This document shows positions 29,723 through 42,113 of a DNA stretch of 64,000 nucleotides, piece after piece. The DNA comes from Stigmatella aurantiaca (GTDB taxonomy: Bacteria > Myxococcota > Myxococcia > Myxococcales > Myxococcaceae). A program made the translations under genes and the position numbers. The notes beneath the pieces are model-generated. The model had not been told where the DNA came from, ran no database searches, and saw only the letters and a list, made by a program, of their open reading frames with translations. Positions within the stretch are counted from its first letter, which is position 1. Every line of letters begins with the position of its first letter. The stretch spans positions 62,001-126,000 of the forward strand of contig NZ_FOAP01000012.1 in assembly GCF_900109545.1 (NCBI RefSeq), given 5' to 3'.

Positions 29723-32716
29723 ATGAGCCCACAGCCCCCCGCGCCGGGAGGGCCTGATGCCCCCCTCCTCCCGCCCAGCGGCCTGGACTGGCTCGTGGGC
29801 GGCGGGGAGATGGGCAAGCTGATCCGCGCCATGGACTGGTCCCAGACACCCCTGGGGCCGGTCGAGTCCTGGCCGCAGAGCTTGCGGACCACGGTCAGCC
29901 TCTGCCTCTCGTCCACCTTCCCCATCCTGATCGCCTGGGGCCCCGAGCACGTTCAGATCTACAACGACAGCTACCGCCCCATCTGCGGGGAGAAGCACCC
30001 CCAGTCGATGGGGCAGCGCTTCCGGGAGTGCTGGGCCTCGGCGCTCCCCGCGGTGGGCGGCGTCTTCGACCGTGCCCAGCAGGGTGAGGGCTCCTACATC
30101 GAGAACCTGCGCATGTTTCTCGATCGCTACGGGTACCTGGAGGAGGCCTTCATGACCTTCTCCTTCAGCCCGATCCGGGATGAGTCCGGCAAGGTCGGCG
30201 GGCTCTTCCACCCCATCACCGAAGTCACCGAGAAGATGCTCAGCGCCCGGAGAACCCAGGCGCTCCGGACCCTCTCCGAGAGGCTCGGCAAGGCAAAAAC
30301 CCTTCAGCAGATCTGGGACGCCACGGTGCAGTCGCATGGCGACTACGAACTCGATCTGCCCTTCCTGCTCATCTACCGGCTCGACAGCACCGGCACCACC
30401 GCCCACCTGGCCAGCGCCGCTGGACTGGCGCCGGGCACCCCCGCCGCCCCCGAGCACCTCGGGACCGGGGAGACGGAGGCACCGGCCGCCTGGCCCGTGG
30501 CGCGCATGCTCCAGTCACGGCAGACCGAGCCAGTGGACGCGCTGGACCCGCGGTTGGGCCCCCTGGGCTGTGGCCCCTACCCCGAGTCCCCCACCTCGGC
30601 CCTGCTGATTCCCATCATCCCCTCGGGCATGAGCACGCCCCTGGGGTTCCTCGTGGCGGGGGTCAGCGCCCGGCGGGCGATGGACTCCACCTACCGGGCC
30701 TTCTACGAGCAGCTCGAGACGACGGTGACCACGGCGGTCTCCAACGTGCGGGCGTATGAGCAGGAGCAGCAACGGGCCGCGGCGCTCGCGGAGATCGACC
30801 GGGCCAAGACGGCCTTCTTCTCCAACGTCTCGCACGAGTTCCGGACGCCCCTGACGCTGATGCTGGGGCCGCTGGAGGAGTCCCTGTCCACCGGCGAGGG
30901 CCTCACGCCGGCCCAGCGCGAGCGCCAGCAACTCATCCACCGCAACGCGCTGCGCCTGCTCAAGCTCGTCAACTCGCTGCTGGACTTCTCCCGCATCGAG
31001 GCCGGACGGGTCCAGGCGTCCTACCGGGCCACGGACCTGCCGAAGCTCACCGCGGACGTGGCCAGCTCCTTCCGCTCGGCGATGGAGAAGGCCGGACTCC
31101 AGTACCACGTCACCGTCCCGGAGCACCTGGAGCCCGTCTATGTCGACCACGACATGTGGGAGAAGATTGTCCTCAACCTCATCTCCAACGCCTTCAAGTT
31201 CACCCTCCAGGGAGAGATCGAAGTCAAACTGACGCCGCTCGAGGGCCGGGTGCGGCTGACCGTGCGCGACACCGGAACGGGGATTCCCGAGGCGGAGCTG
31301 CCCCGCCTCTTCGAGCGGTTCCACCGGGTGGAACACTCCCAGGGACGGACCTTCGAGGGCACGGGCATCGGGCTGGCCCTGACGCAGGAGCTCGTGAAGA
31401 TGCACGGGGGCACCCTCGGCGTGCAGAGCACCGAGAACGTGGGCAGCACCTTCCACGTCGAGCTTCCCCTCGGCCACGCGCACGTGCCCGCGGACCGCAT
31501 CGTCCCCGGGGACGCGCCGGCCGGGCCGGGCACCCTGAGCGCGTCCTTCGTCGAGGAAGCCCTCCGTTGGCTTCCGGGCTCCGATGCCCCCACCCCCTCC
31601 CCCGAAGGGCCGGCCGTGCTGGGCGTGCCAGGCCAGCGCCCCCGGGTGCTCGTGGCGGACGACAACGCGGACATGCGGGGCTACATCCGGTCGCTGCTGG
31701 AGCAGTCCTGCGAGGTGGAGACCGTCCCGGATGGCGAGGCGGCCTATCTCGCCGTCCTCGAATCCCCCCCGGACCTGGTGCTCAGCGACGTGATGATGCC
31801 CCGGCTCGACGGCTTCGGGCTCATCCAGAAGCTGCGCGCGAACCCGAAGACCCAGCGCGTCCCGCTCATCCTGCTGTCCGCGCGGGCGGGGGAAGAGGCC
31901 CGCATCGAGGGCCTCCAGGCCGGCGCGGATGACTACCTGGTGAAGCCGTTCCACGCGCGGGAGCTGCTCGCACGGGTCGAAAACGCGGTGCGGCTGGCCC
32001 GGGAGCGCTCGGACCGGGAGCGGCAGGCGCAGGAGCGCATCGAGCTGGAGCAGCAGCTCATTGGCATCGTCAGCCATGACCTGCGCAACCCCATCTCCGC
32101 CATCTTGATGTCCACCGCCTTCCTGTTCCGGCTGGGCACCCTGGACGAGAAGTCCGCCAAGGTGGCCACCCGCATCCAGGCGAGCGCGGACCGGGCCATG
32201 CGGATGGTGCGGGATCTGCTCGACTTCACCCAGGCCCGGCTGGGCGGGGGGCTGCGCATCGATCGCCGCGCGGCCGAGCTGCAGCACATCGCCTGGCTGG
32301 CCATCGAGGACGTGAAGCTCGCCTACCCGGATCGGGACATCCTGTTCGAGGCCGGGGACGTGAGGGAGGGCGAGTGGGACGATGACCGCCTCTTCCAGCT
32401 CGTCACGAACCTGGTCACCAACGCGGTGAAGTACAGCCCCGCTTCCACCCGGGTCACCGTGCGGCTCAGCGGAACGCAGGACGAGACCCAGCTCCAGGTG
32501 CACAACGAGGGCGAGCCCATCCCGCCAGAGCTTCAGGCCCGGCTCTTCATGCCCATGCAACAGGGTTCGGGAGGAGGAGACCGCGGCGGCCGGAGCATCG
32601 GGCTGGGGCTCTACATCGTCTCCCAGATCGTCCGCGCGCACGGCGGGACGATCCACGTGGTCTCGGCCCACGGCGTGGGCACCACCTTCACCGTGCGCAT
32701 GCCCCTGCGGGGCTGA
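29723..32716 (+). CDS. Hybrid sensor kinase with two kinase cores flanking a receiver
   Basis: A 997-aa soluble protein with no membrane segment. Domains in order: PAS-like (about 40-170), GAF-like (about 180-345), histidine kinase 1 (His371 in SHEFRTPLT; N-box NLISNAFKF near 485; GTGIGLAL near 546), receiver (about 641-755; Asp689 in SDVMMP, Lys741 in KPF) and histidine kinase 2 (His785 in SHDLRNPIS; N-box NLVTNAVKYS near 896; GLGLYI near 960). Both kinase cores look intact. The protein could pass phosphate from the first core to the receiver and have the second signal onward, or act as a branched relay. It starts 25 bases after the acetyltransferase gene. A strong terminator follows. Confidence 0.9.
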   Translation: MSPQPPAPGGPDAPLLPPSGLDWLVGGGEMGKLIRAMDWSQTPLGPVESWPQSLRTTVSLCLSSTFPILIAWGPEHVQIYNDSYRPICGEKHPQSMGQRFRECWASALPAVGGVFDRAQQGEGSYIENLRMFLDRYGYLEEAFMTFSFSPIRDESGKVGGLFHPITEVTEKMLSARRTQALRTLSERLGKAKTLQQIWDATVQSHGDYELDLPFLLIYRLDSTGTTAHLASAAGLAPGTPAAPEHLGTGETEAPAAWPVARMLQSRQTEPVDALDPRLGPLGCGPYPESPTSALLIPIIPSGMSTPLGFLVAGVSARRAMDSTYRAFYEQLETTVTTAVSNVRAYEQEQQRAAALAEIDRAKTAFFSNVSHEFRTPLTLMLGPLEESLSTGEGLTPAQRERQQLIHRNALRLLKLVNSLLDFSRIEAGRVQASYRATDLPKLTADVASSFRSAMEKAGLQYHVTVPEHLEPVYVDHDMWEKIVLNLISNAFKFTLQGEIEVKLTPLEGRVRLTVRDTGTGIPEAELPRLFERFHRVEHSQGRTFEGTGIGLALTQELVKMHGGTLGVQSTENVGSTFHVELPLGHAHVPADRIVPGDAPAGPGTLSASFVEEALRWLPGSDAPTPSPEGPAVLGVPGQRPRVLVADDNADMRGYIRSLLEQSCEVETVPDGEAAYLAVLESPPDLVLSDVMMPRLDGFGLIQKLRANPKTQRVPLILLSARAGEEARIEGLQAGADDYLVKPFHARELLARVENAVRLARERSDRERQAQERIELEQQLIGIVSHDLRNPISAILMSTAFLFRLGTLDEKSAKVATRIQASADRAMRMVRDLLDFTQARLGGGLRIDRRAAELQHIAWLAIEDVKLAYPDRDILFEAGDVREGEWDDDRLFQLVTNLVTNAVKYSPASTRVTVRLSGTQDETQLQVHNEGEPIPPELQARLFMPMQQGSGGGDRGGRSIGLGLYIVSQIVRAHGGTIHVVSAHGVGTTFTVRMPLRG

Positions 32717-32745
32717 GCGTCCAGCGGAACCCTCCCGCTGGACGC
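32717..32745. terminator. Bidirectional terminator
   Basis: GCGTCCAGCGG (32717-32727) pairs with CCGCTGGACGC (32735-32745), an 11-bp perfect stem with a seven-base loop. It begins directly at the kinase stop and lies between convergent genes. Confidence 0.75.
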
Positions 32746-32767
32746 CCGCTTCAAGCGCCGGGGCGCT

Positions 32768-34864
<2,097 letters not shown>

Positions 34865-35041
34865 TTCGTGAATACTCCCAGGATGACATGAAATGCACGA
34901 CAGCGGCCGGACCGGCCTCTGTCTCCTCGTCCTTCCATGCCCAGAGCATTCCGCTGCCCGCGCGCATCAAATCCATGCGGCGGCTCAGCGCACGTCTCTG
35001 GACGGCCGCATCGCCCCCTGATGTTTCACGCGGTATTAATG

Positions 35042-35070
35042 ATGGTAGGCGTAACAATTTTCAGTGTCAA
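35042..35070 (-). promoter_or_regulatory. Strong candidate promoter for the subtilase gene
   Basis: On the minus strand TTGACA (35070-35065), a 17-bp spacer and TACCAT (35047-35042). The -35 is a perfect consensus and contains the TGA stop of the upstream hydrolase gene. The surrounding 60 bases are markedly AT-rich for this genome. The leader would be about 170 bases. Confidence 0.6.
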
Positions 35071-35921
35071 CCGTCTGTATCACCGTCAAGAAACGCGAGG
35101 ATGCGCTGGGCACAGGCCTCGGGTTGTTCCAACGGAAACAGATGGGTGGTGTCCGGAAGCACCTCGGTCCGCACGTTGGGAACGGTGCCGCGGACGCGCT
35201 CCAGGGCGTCGGGGAAAAACACATCCGAGTCTCCGCCACGCATCACCAGCACGGGCACCCGCACGGCGCGAAGGCTTCGCCAGACATGGCGTGGAGAGGT
35301 CTCGAAGATGCGGGCCTCCCAGGCCCTGGGGATGGACAGGCGGAACGTGCCTTCCGGCGTCCCGGTGAGGCCCGAGGTGATGTAGTCCTGGAAGCACTCG
35401 GGATCGAACCGCTGGAACAGGGGCTTGTGGCGCAGCTTCCGGGCGGCCTCCTCGCGGGACGGCCAGAGCTCGCGCCGGTGCCGGGCCTGGCTCGCGGGGG
35501 GAAACCAGCCCCGGAGCTTGAGCCAGGTCAGCACCCGGAGCAGCCGCTGGCGCCGGCCGGTGAGCAGCACCGGATCCAGCGCCACCACGGCCCGGAACAG
35601 GCCCGGATCCTGGGAGGCGGCCAGCAGGGTGGCCACGCTGCCCAGGCTGTGGCCCACGCCCACAATCCGCTCCAGGCCCCGCGCCCGGAGGGCCTGGACC
35701 AGATCCCCAGCCACGTCATCCCAGGCGTGGATTTCCCGGGGGTCGGTCCCCGGCACAAGCCACCGGTTGCGCAGCGTGAAGACGTGGTAGCGGGGCTTCA
35801 GGAACCCGATGAGCTTGCGGTAGGTGCCCGGTGGAAAGCCATTGGCATGCGCCAAGTGCAGCACCGGGCCGTTGCCGCCCCAATCCTCGAGCTCCAGGGG
35901 AAATGCACGTGAGCCCGTCAC
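35067..35921 (-). CDS. Alpha/beta hydrolase
   Basis: A 284-aa alpha/beta-hydrolase-fold protein. The nucleophile elbow GHSLGS puts Ser92 as catalytic residue. HANGFP at 25-30 gives the oxyanion-hole loop, and the C-terminal PDTTHLFPLEQPE provides the His. Asp in MRGGDSDVFFP completes the triad. It lacks a signal peptide, so it is cytoplasmic. The start is GTG 35921, 6 bases after the outer-membrane protein gene, so the two form an operon. The substrate is unknown. Confidence 0.82.
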   Translation of the reverse strand: MTGSRAFPLELEDWGGNGPVLHLAHANGFPPGTYRKLIGFLKPRYHVFTLRNRWLVPGTDPREIHAWDDVAGDLVQALRARGLERIVGVGHSLGSVATLLAASQDPGLFRAVVALDPVLLTGRRQRLLRVLTWLKLRGWFPPASQARHRRELWPSREEAARKLRHKPLFQRFDPECFQDYITSGLTGTPEGTFRLSIPRAWEARIFETSPRHVWRSLRAVRVPVLVMRGGDSDVFFPDALERVRGTVPNVRTEVLPDTTHLFPLEQPEACAQRILAFLDGDTDG

Positions 35922-35927
35922 GGAGGC

Positions 35928-36533
35928 TCAGTTGTACGTCGCGGAGAACATGATCATGACGCTGGCGGTGTTCCAATCATCATCGGTGTCATCGCTGCGG
36001 ATCCGCCCGAACATCACCTCGGCGCCCAATCCCAGTCCCCAGTTGTCGCTCACCCACCACTCCTTGCCCAACCCCAGGTGCAGGGCTCCGCCCAGGTCCG
36101 TCTCGCCCAGGGTCTCGCCGTCCACGCTGATGCTCAGCTGGGTGAAGGACAGCGCGCCCGAGACATAGAAGTTGCTGGGCATGAGGTAGTAGCTGGCGCC
36201 CAGGCCGATCGCGGAGAAGTTGAGGCTCACGTCGTCATCCCCCCGGATGAGTCCAGCGCCCGCCTCGATGTCCGGCCCCGGCGCGGCGGAGCCCGACAGC
36301 TTGCCGTAGAGGATGAAGTTGCGCGTCACCGCGCCACCAATCTCCGCGTTGAGGCCGGCGGCGCCCCCCTTGAGCTTCAGGTCCACCGACGTCGCGTCGG
36401 CATGGTTGTAGCCGCCGCCCAACTGCAGGCGCAGGAAGAAGCCGTCGTGGGTGTGGCGGCCCTCATCATTCTGGGCGCTCGCGAGCGTCGCCGTGAGGAG
36501 CACGGCGGCGAAGATCCAACTGTTCCGCATCAT
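35928..36533 (-). CDS. Outer-membrane beta-barrel protein (predicted)
   Basis: A 201-aa exported protein. It has a signal peptide (cleaved near ASAQ, about residue 21) and alternating hydrophobic/polar strands (FFLRLQLGGGYNHA, NFILYGKLSG, FSAIGLGASYYL, NFYVSGALSF, LGGALHLGLGKEW, GLGLGAEVMFG). These fit an eight-stranded OmpA/OmpW-like barrel, ending with VMIMFSATYN. The usual C-terminal Phe is replaced by Asn after a Tyr. ATG 36533 has AGGAG eight bases ahead. It is followed at 6 bases by the hydrolase gene. Confidence 0.75.
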   Translation of the reverse strand: MMRNSWIFAAVLLTATLASAQNDEGRHTHDGFFLRLQLGGGYNHADATSVDLKLKGGAAGLNAEIGGAVTRNFILYGKLSGSAAPGPDIEAGAGLIRGDDDVSLNFSAIGLGASYYLMPSNFYVSGALSFTQLSISVDGETLGETDLGGALHLGLGKEWWVSDNWGLGLGAEVMFGRIRSDDTDDDWNTASVMIMFSATYN

Positions 36534-36624
36534 GGAGAAGACTCCTATGAGCCCGTCCGGCCCGGGGCCCACGGCTGTTATGCCGTGAGTGGGCTCCGGG
36601 AGGCCAGCATTCCATGGAGGGGGC

Positions 36625-39573
36625 TCACGCGAAGAGCTCGAGCAGATCCTCGCGGGTGATGGCCGTGGCCGAGCCCGCCTCGCTCAGGGCCGCCTCGAAG
36701 AGCGCGCGCTTCTTTTCTTGGAGTCCGAGGATCCGCTCCTCCACGGTTCCCTGGGACACCAACCGGTACACCATCACGGGACGCTCCTGGCCGATGCGGT
36801 GCGCGCGGTCCGCGGCCTGCGCCTCCACGGCCGGGTTCCACCAGGGGTCCATCAGGAACACGTGGTCCGCCGCGGTGAGGTTCAACCCGGTGCCGCCCGC
36901 CTTGAGCGACATCAGCATGACGGGCGCGCCCTCCGGGGCCTGGAAGCGCGTGGTGACCCCGCCCCGGTCGGCCGTCGTTCCATCCAGGCGCTCGAAGGCG
37001 ATGCCCGCCCCCTTGAGCCCGGGCTCGATGAGGTCCAGCAACGAGGTCCACTGGGAGAACACCAGCGCCTTGTGGCCCTCCGAGACGGCGGTGCTGAGCG
37101 CCTCCACGAGCGTCTGCACCTTCGAGGACGTGGTGGCGTGCTGGCCCGGCACGAGCGCCGAGTGGCACGCCGCCTGGCGCAGGCGCAGCAGCGCCTCCAG
37201 CGCCTTCAGCACGCTGCCGCCTTCGTTCAGCAGGGCCACCACCTCCGCGCGCGTCGCCGCCATGACCGCGTCGTAGACGGCCCGCTCCCGGTCATCCAGG
37301 GACACGTGCATCACGGACTCGGTGCGCGGCGGCAGCTCGGGCGCCACGTCCCGCTTGAGCCGCCGCAGAATGAAGGGCCGGATGCGCCGGCGCAGCCGGT
37401 CGGCCGCCTCGGGCTGGCCCTCGGTGATGGGCCGGGCCAGGCGCTCCTCGAAGAAGCGGCGCCCGCCCAGCAGGCCCGGGTTCACGAAGTGCATCAGGCT
37501 CCAGAGCTCCTCCAGCCGGTTCTCCATCGGCGTGCCGCTGATGGCCAGGCGGAAGCCCGCCTTGAGCCCGAACGCCGCGCGCGCCACCTGGCTCTCGGGG
37601 TTCTTGATGGCCTGGGCCTCGTCCAGGATGACGGCATCCCACGCGCGCCCCCCGAGCACCGCGGCGTCCAGCCGCAACAGGGCATACGTCGTGAGCGTCA
37701 CGTCCGTGGCGTCATCCAGCGCGCGGCCCGGCCCGTGGTAGATGCCCACGCGGAGCGAGGGCCGGAAGCGCTTGAGCTCCGCGGCCCAGTTGGGCAGCAC
37801 GCTCGTGGGGCACACCACGAGCGTCTTCGGCCCCAGGACGCACAGCGTCTGGAGCGTCTTTCCCAGGCCCATGTCGTCCGCGAGGATGCCGCCGAGCCCC
37901 GCCTCCCGGAGGAAGCGCAGCCAGCTCACGCCCTGCAGCTGGTACGTGCGCAGCGTGGCGGTGAGATCCTCGGGCAGGCCCGGCGGCGGAAGCTTCTCGA
38001 AGCCCTGGAGCATCGGCGCCAGCCGGTCGAGCCCCAGGGGCGGCGGCTGCTCCAGCGTCTCGCACAGCGCCGCCAGCTCCGGCAGGGCATGGTTGGCCAC
38101 CTTGCCATCCGGCTGCCGCGCCGCCAGCAGGTCCGCCACGCGCTGGCCGTTCTTGTCCAGCCACGCCCGGGGCAGCGGGGCCCACCCTCCCCCCTCCAGC
38201 GGCACCAGGCCCAGCCCCTCGTTCCACGCGCGAATCACCGCCGCGGCGTCCACCATCTGCGCTCCGCCCTTGCCGCCCTCCACCTGGAACTCGAGCGTGA
38301 AGCGCACCTCGGGCACCCCCGTGCCGGAGACGGCCGACTCCAGCTGGAGCGAGGGCCGGAGGCGGACATCGGGGCTGACGATGCCCGCGCCGTCCCCGGT
38401 GAGGTCTCCCCGCCAGCGCCGCAGCTTGTCCGCCCAGCGCACCATCTCCGGGCCCTGCACCGTCAGCCGCCGGCCGGGCACCAGGTTCAGCTCGTCCCGG
38501 AGCTGGTGGACCAGGCGCTGCTCGGCCGCCTCGTCGCGCAAGGGCACTGCCCCGCGCAGGTAGACCATCTTGCCGTTGTCGATCCGCACCGAGGGCGGCG
38601 CCCCGTAGACGAGCGTCGGCAGGACCGAGAGCCCCGAGTCGAGCTGGTGCAGCTCCACCTGGATGCGCGGCTTGAGGTCCCGGTCGATGGACGGCAGGCG
38701 CTTGCTGCGGACCTCCACCGGAAGGCGGCGGACCAGCTCGGGCAGCACCTTCGCGGACAGCTCGCCGAGCTGCTCGGGCGCGTAGGTGCGCACGATGGGG
38801 AGGTTCTGGAGCCAGGGGCCCGTCATCTGCGTCTCGCCCAGCCGGGCCAGCGCATCCCCCAGCAGCGCGACACCCGGGCTCACCACCTCCACGATGCGGG
38901 GGTCGCGCATCACCGTCACGGCCCACTGCGAGCCCCGGTCCTCCACCACGGCCTTCGGGACGACGGGCTCGTCCGAGATGGCCACGGGGCGCCCATCGAG
39001 CAGCACGTTGCGCGCGGGCTCCAGGGCCTTGAGCAGCGCATCCAGCCGCTCGGGCGGCAGGGCCCCGCGGGTGCGGCGCTCCAGGAGCCGGTCCACGACC
39101 AGGTCCGCCTGTTCGATCTGCATCTCCGCGGCCCGGGCCGGCTGCGCCATGAGGGACGTCAGGCTGCCCTCGAAGGGCTCCTCGCGCCCGTCCGCGTGTA
39201 CCAGCGTCCGGTGGATCTGCAGCCCGCCGTCCACCCGGGTGAAGTGGTACACCACGCGGGTCCACCGGTTCGCCGTGGCCACGAGCGGCGTCTCCTGCTT
39301 CTCCGCCTGCTGCACCGAGATGGCCGCCGCCACCACGTGCTCGCACGGGTCCACCTGGCTGGGGCAGTCGCACTCCCAGACGTCATCGCCCGGGTACAGG
39401 TTGACGGTGAGGGCCACCGAGCGGCCCGGAGCCCGCACGCGCAGCTCCAGCATCTTGTCCGTCTGGGACTGGAGCGCGACGGCCCCGGCACGGGCCAGCT
39501 TCACCCCGTTGGCCCAGATTCCCGGACGGGCTTCCTTGCGCACGGCTTCGAGCAGTTGAGCGGTCGAGGACAT
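36625..39573 (-). CDS. SWIM-domain SNF2-family helicase/ATPase
   Basis: A 982-aa Swi2/Snf2 ATPase. The N-terminus carries a SWIM zinc finger (Cys68, Cys70, Cys77, His79), thought to bind DNA or protein. A long middle region follows, with the bacterial-SNF2 accessory part. The helicase core has DDMGLGKT near residue 570, [21 protein letters not shown], the C-terminal [16 protein letters not shown] and [27 protein letters not shown]. It probably remodels nucleoprotein or RNA polymerase complexes, as RapA does. The start is set at ATG 39573; the frame continues upstream but is low-complexity and unlike family members. Confidence 0.9.
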   Translation of the reverse strand: MSSTAQLLEAVRKEARPGIWANGVKLARAGAVALQSQTDKMLELRVRAPGRSVALTVNLYPGDDVWECDCPSQVDPCEHVVAAAISVQQAEKQETPLVATANRWTRVVYHFTRVDGGLQIHRTLVHADGREEPFEGSLTSLMAQPARAAEMQIEQADLVVDRLLERRTRGALPPERLDALLKALEPARNVLLDGRPVAISDEPVVPKAVVEDRGSQWAVTVMRDPRIVEVVSPGVALLGDALARLGETQMTGPWLQNLPIVRTYAPEQLGELSAKVLPELVRRLPVEVRSKRLPSIDRDLKPRIQVELHQLDSGLSVLPTLVYGAPPSVRIDNGKMVYLRGAVPLRDEAAEQRLVHQLRDELNLVPGRRLTVQGPEMVRWADKLRRWRGDLTGDGAGIVSPDVRLRPSLQLESAVSGTGVPEVRFTLEFQVEGGKGGAQMVDAAAVIRAWNEGLGLVPLEGGGWAPLPRAWLDKNGQRVADLLAARQPDGKVANHALPELAALCETLEQPPPLGLDRLAPMLQGFEKLPPPGLPEDLTATLRTYQLQGVSWLRFLREAGLGGILADDMGLGKTLQTLCVLGPKTLVVCPTSVLPNWAAELKRFRPSLRVGIYHGPGRALDDATDVTLTTYALLRLDAAVLGGRAWDAVILDEAQAIKNPESQVARAAFGLKAGFRLAISGTPMENRLEELWSLMHFVNPGLLGGRRFFEERLARPITEGQPEAADRLRRRIRPFILRRLKRDVAPELPPRTESVMHVSLDDRERAVYDAVMAATRAEVVALLNEGGSVLKALEALLRLRQAACHSALVPGQHATTSSKVQTLVEALSTAVSEGHKALVFSQWTSLLDLIEPGLKGAGIAFERLDGTTADRGGVTTRFQAPEGAPVMLMSLKAGGTGLNLTAADHVFLMDPWWNPAVEAQAADRAHRIGQERPVMVYRLVSQGTVEERILGLQEKKRALFEAALSEAGSATAITREDLLELFA

Positions 39574-39760
39574 GAGGACACGCGACCTACGCCCCACGCG
39601 TGCCGCGCGCAACGCGGATGAGGCCAGGGGTGCGAGAAGGGGCCTCCCTGTCCGCCCATGCCGCGCCGCGTCATCTTCCGCCTGACGGGAATCCTTCTCA
39701 TTCATTGACCGGCCTGGGGGCAGCAGGGAACCTTCCCGCGAAGGTTTGCGCGGAGGGGAC

Positions 39761-41830
39761 ATGCGGGGTCTGGCAACGAAGTTGGGGTGGGCACTGCTCG
39801 CCATCGTGGGGGCGTTCTGCCTGGGCACGGTGGCGCTGCACCGGGGAGAGACGATCAACGCGACCTGGCTGGTGGTGGCCGCGGTCTCCGTGCTGATGAT
39901 CGGCTACCGCTTCTACAGCCGCTTCATCGCCCAGAAGGCGCTGCAGCTGGACGCCACCCGGGCCACGCCCGCCCAGCGGCACAACGACGGGCTGGACTAC
40001 GTCCCCACCGACAAGTGGGTGCTCTTCGGGCACCACTTCGCCGCCATCGCGGGCGCGGGCCCCCTGGTGGGTCCGGTGCTCGCCGCGCAGATGGGCTACC
40101 TGCCGGGCACCCTGTGGATCCTCACGGGCGTGGTGCTGGCCGGCGCGGTGCAGGACTTCATCGTCCTGTTCCTGTCCGTCCGGCGCGACGGCAAGTCGCT
40201 GGGCGACATGGTGCGCATGGAGCTGGGGCCCGCGGCCGGCGTGGTGGCGATGATCGGCGTGCTGATGATCATGATGATCATCCTCGCGGTGCTCGCGCTG
40301 GTGGTCGTCAAGGCGCTGGCCTCCAGCCCCTGGGGCACCTTCACGGTGGCGATGACCATCCCCATCGCCCTGATGATGGGCGGCTACCTGCGCTACCTGC
40401 GCCCGGGCAAGGTGCTGGAAGTCTCACTCATCGGCTTCGTGCTGCTGATGCTGTCGATCTGGCTGGGCGGCATCGTCGCCGGGGATCCGGCCCTGGCGCC
40501 GCTGTTCACCTATGACGGCAAGGCGCTCGCGTGGATGCTGATTGCCTATGGCTTCTGCGCCTCGGTGCTGCCGGTGTGGCTGCTGCTGGCCCCGCGCGAC
40601 TACCTGTCCACCTTCCTGAAGATCGGCACCATCCTGGTGCTGGCGGTGGGCATCGTCCTGGCCATGCCCGAGCTGCGCATGCCCGCGGTGACGCGGTTCA
40701 TCGACGGCAGCGGGCCGGTGTTCTCCGGCAACCTCTTCCCCTTCCTGTTCATCACCATCGCCTGCGGCGCGGTGTCCGGCTGGCACTCGCTCATCTCCTC
40801 GGGCACCACGCCGAAGATGCTCGCCAACGAGAGCGAGGCGCGCCTGGTGGGCTACGGCTCCATGCTCATGGAGGCGTTCGTCGCCATCATGGCGCTCATC
40901 TCCGCCTCGGTGCTGCAGCCGGGCGTGTACTTCGCCATGAACTCCCCGCCGGGCCTGATTGGCACCACCGCCGAGCAGGCCGCACAGGTCATCAGCCAGT
41001 GGGGCTTCGTGATTACCCCGGAGGTGCTCATCCAGACCGCCAAGGAGATCGGCGAGACGTCCATCCTGTCGCGCGCGGGAGGCGCCCCGACGCTGGCGGT
41101 GGGCATGGCGCAAATCCTCCACGGGCTCGTCGGCGGCGAGGGCATGATGGCCTTCTGGTACCACTACGCCATCCTGTTCGAGGCGCTGTTCATCCTCACC
41201 ACGGTGGACGCGGGCACCCGCGTGGGCCGCTTCATGATCCAGGAGCTCGCGGGCCTCGTGTACGCGCCCCTGAAGCGGACCGACTCCTGGGGCGCCAACC
41301 TGCTCGCCACCGCGGTGTGCGTGGCCGGCTGGGGCTACTTCCTCTACCAGGGGGTGGTGGACCCGCTGGGGGGCATCAACACGCTGTGGCCGCTGTTCGG
41401 CATCGCCAACCAGATGCTCGCCGCCATCGCGCTCATCCTCTGCTGTGTCGTCCTCGTGAAGATGAAGCGCGAGCGCTTCGCGTGGATTCCCGCCCTGCCG
41501 GCCGCGTGGCTCATCATCTGCACGCTGACCGCCGGGGCCGAGAAGGTGCTCAGCAGCAACCCGCGCGTCAGCTTCGTCGCCCATGCCCGGGGCTTCCAGG
41601 AGGCGGTGGCCAACGGCAAGGTGCTCGCCCCCGCCAAGTCCCTGGAGGAGATGCAGCAGGTCATCACCAACGACTACGTGGATGCTGCCCTCACCGTGCT
41701 GTTCATGCTGGTGGTCATCTCCACGCTCGGCTTCGGCATCCGCGCCGTGCTGAAGGCCCGCCGCTCGGCGGTCCCCACCGCCCAGGAGAGCCCCTACGTG
41801 CCCCTCACCCCCACCGGGCCCGCGGCATGA
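39761..41830 (+). CDS. cstA: Carbon starvation protein CstA family transporter
   Basis: A 689-aa membrane protein with many (about 16-18) predicted spans, belonging to the CstA/BtsT family of peptide or pyruvate/H+ symporters induced on carbon starvation. The hallmark stretches [28 protein letters not shown] and [16 protein letters not shown] are present. ATG 39761 has a GGAGG ribosome site. It overlaps ybdD by four bases (ATGA). Length is similar to E. coli CstA. It could import amino acids or pyruvate released by the secreted hydrolases nearby; this is inference. Confidence 0.95.
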   Translation: MRGLATKLGWALLAIVGAFCLGTVALHRGETINATWLVVAAVSVLMIGYRFYSRFIAQKALQLDATRATPAQRHNDGLDYVPTDKWVLFGHHFAAIAGAGPLVGPVLAAQMGYLPGTLWILTGVVLAGAVQDFIVLFLSVRRDGKSLGDMVRMELGPAAGVVAMIGVLMIMMIILAVLALVVVKALASSPWGTFTVAMTIPIALMMGGYLRYLRPGKVLEVSLIGFVLLMLSIWLGGIVAGDPALAPLFTYDGKALAWMLIAYGFCASVLPVWLLLAPRDYLSTFLKIGTILVLAVGIVLAMPELRMPAVTRFIDGSGPVFSGNLFPFLFITIACGAVSGWHSLISSGTTPKMLANESEARLVGYGSMLMEAFVAIMALISASVLQPGVYFAMNSPPGLIGTTAEQAAQVISQWGFVITPEVLIQTAKEIGETSILSRAGGAPTLAVGMAQILHGLVGGEGMMAFWYHYAILFEALFILTTVDAGTRVGRFMIQELAGLVYAPLKRTDSWGANLLATAVCVAGWGYFLYQGVVDPLGGINTLWPLFGIANQMLAAIALILCCVVLVKMKRERFAWIPALPAAWLIICTLTAGAEKVLSSNPRVSFVAHARGFQEAVANGKVLAPAKSLEEMQQVITNDYVDAALTVLFMLVVISTLGFGIRAVLKARRSAVPTAQESPYVPLTPTGPAA

Positions 41831-42021
41831 CCGGGGCGCTCACCCACTTCTGGCGCCGGGCGGTGCAGACCGCCCGGCTGCTCATCGGCGTGCCCGACTA
41901 CGGCACCTATGTCGAGCACATGCGGCGGCACCACCCGGAACGGCCGGTGATGAGCTACGCCGACTTCTTCAACGAGCGGATGCAGGCGCGGTATCGCAGC
42001 GGCGGAGGGCGCTGCTGCTGA
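41827..42021 (+). CDS. ybdD: YbdD/YjiX family small protein
   Basis: A 64-aa protein of the DUF466/YbdD family, the usual companion of CstA-type transporters. The recognisable core is [28 protein letters not shown], with a Cys-Cys end. The start overlaps the cstA stop (ATGA), so translation is coupled. Family members are thought to assist the transporter, but the mechanism is unclear. Confidence 0.9.
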   Translation: MTGALTHFWRRAVQTARLLIGVPDYGTYVEHMRRHHPERPVMSYADFFNERMQARYRSGGGRCC

Positions 42022-42043
42022 GCCCCAGGGCGGACGGGAGTCA

Positions 42044-42076
42044 TTGCCAGCGTCAGATAAAACCGTATTATCTGAC
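42044..42076 (+). promoter_or_regulatory. Promoter with overlapping dyad upstream of the small secreted peptide
   Basis: TTGCCA (42044-42049), a 16-bp spacer and TATTAT (42066-42071) form a strong sigma-70-like promoter. A perfect 9-bp inverted repeat GTCAGATAA/TTATCTGAC (42052-42060 and 42068-42076, seven bases apart) covers the spacer and the -10, the usual place for a repressor site. It could also act as a weak terminator after ybdD. Confidence 0.55.
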
Positions 42077-42113
42077 TTGTCTCAATAAACCCGTCAACCT
42101 GGAGAAATCCGTG

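Noticed and set aside
36570-36587. Six-bp hairpin CACGGC/GCCGTG between the SNF2 and barrel genes
   Set aside because: Too short and lacks a T-run in either direction; expected by chance at this GC content.
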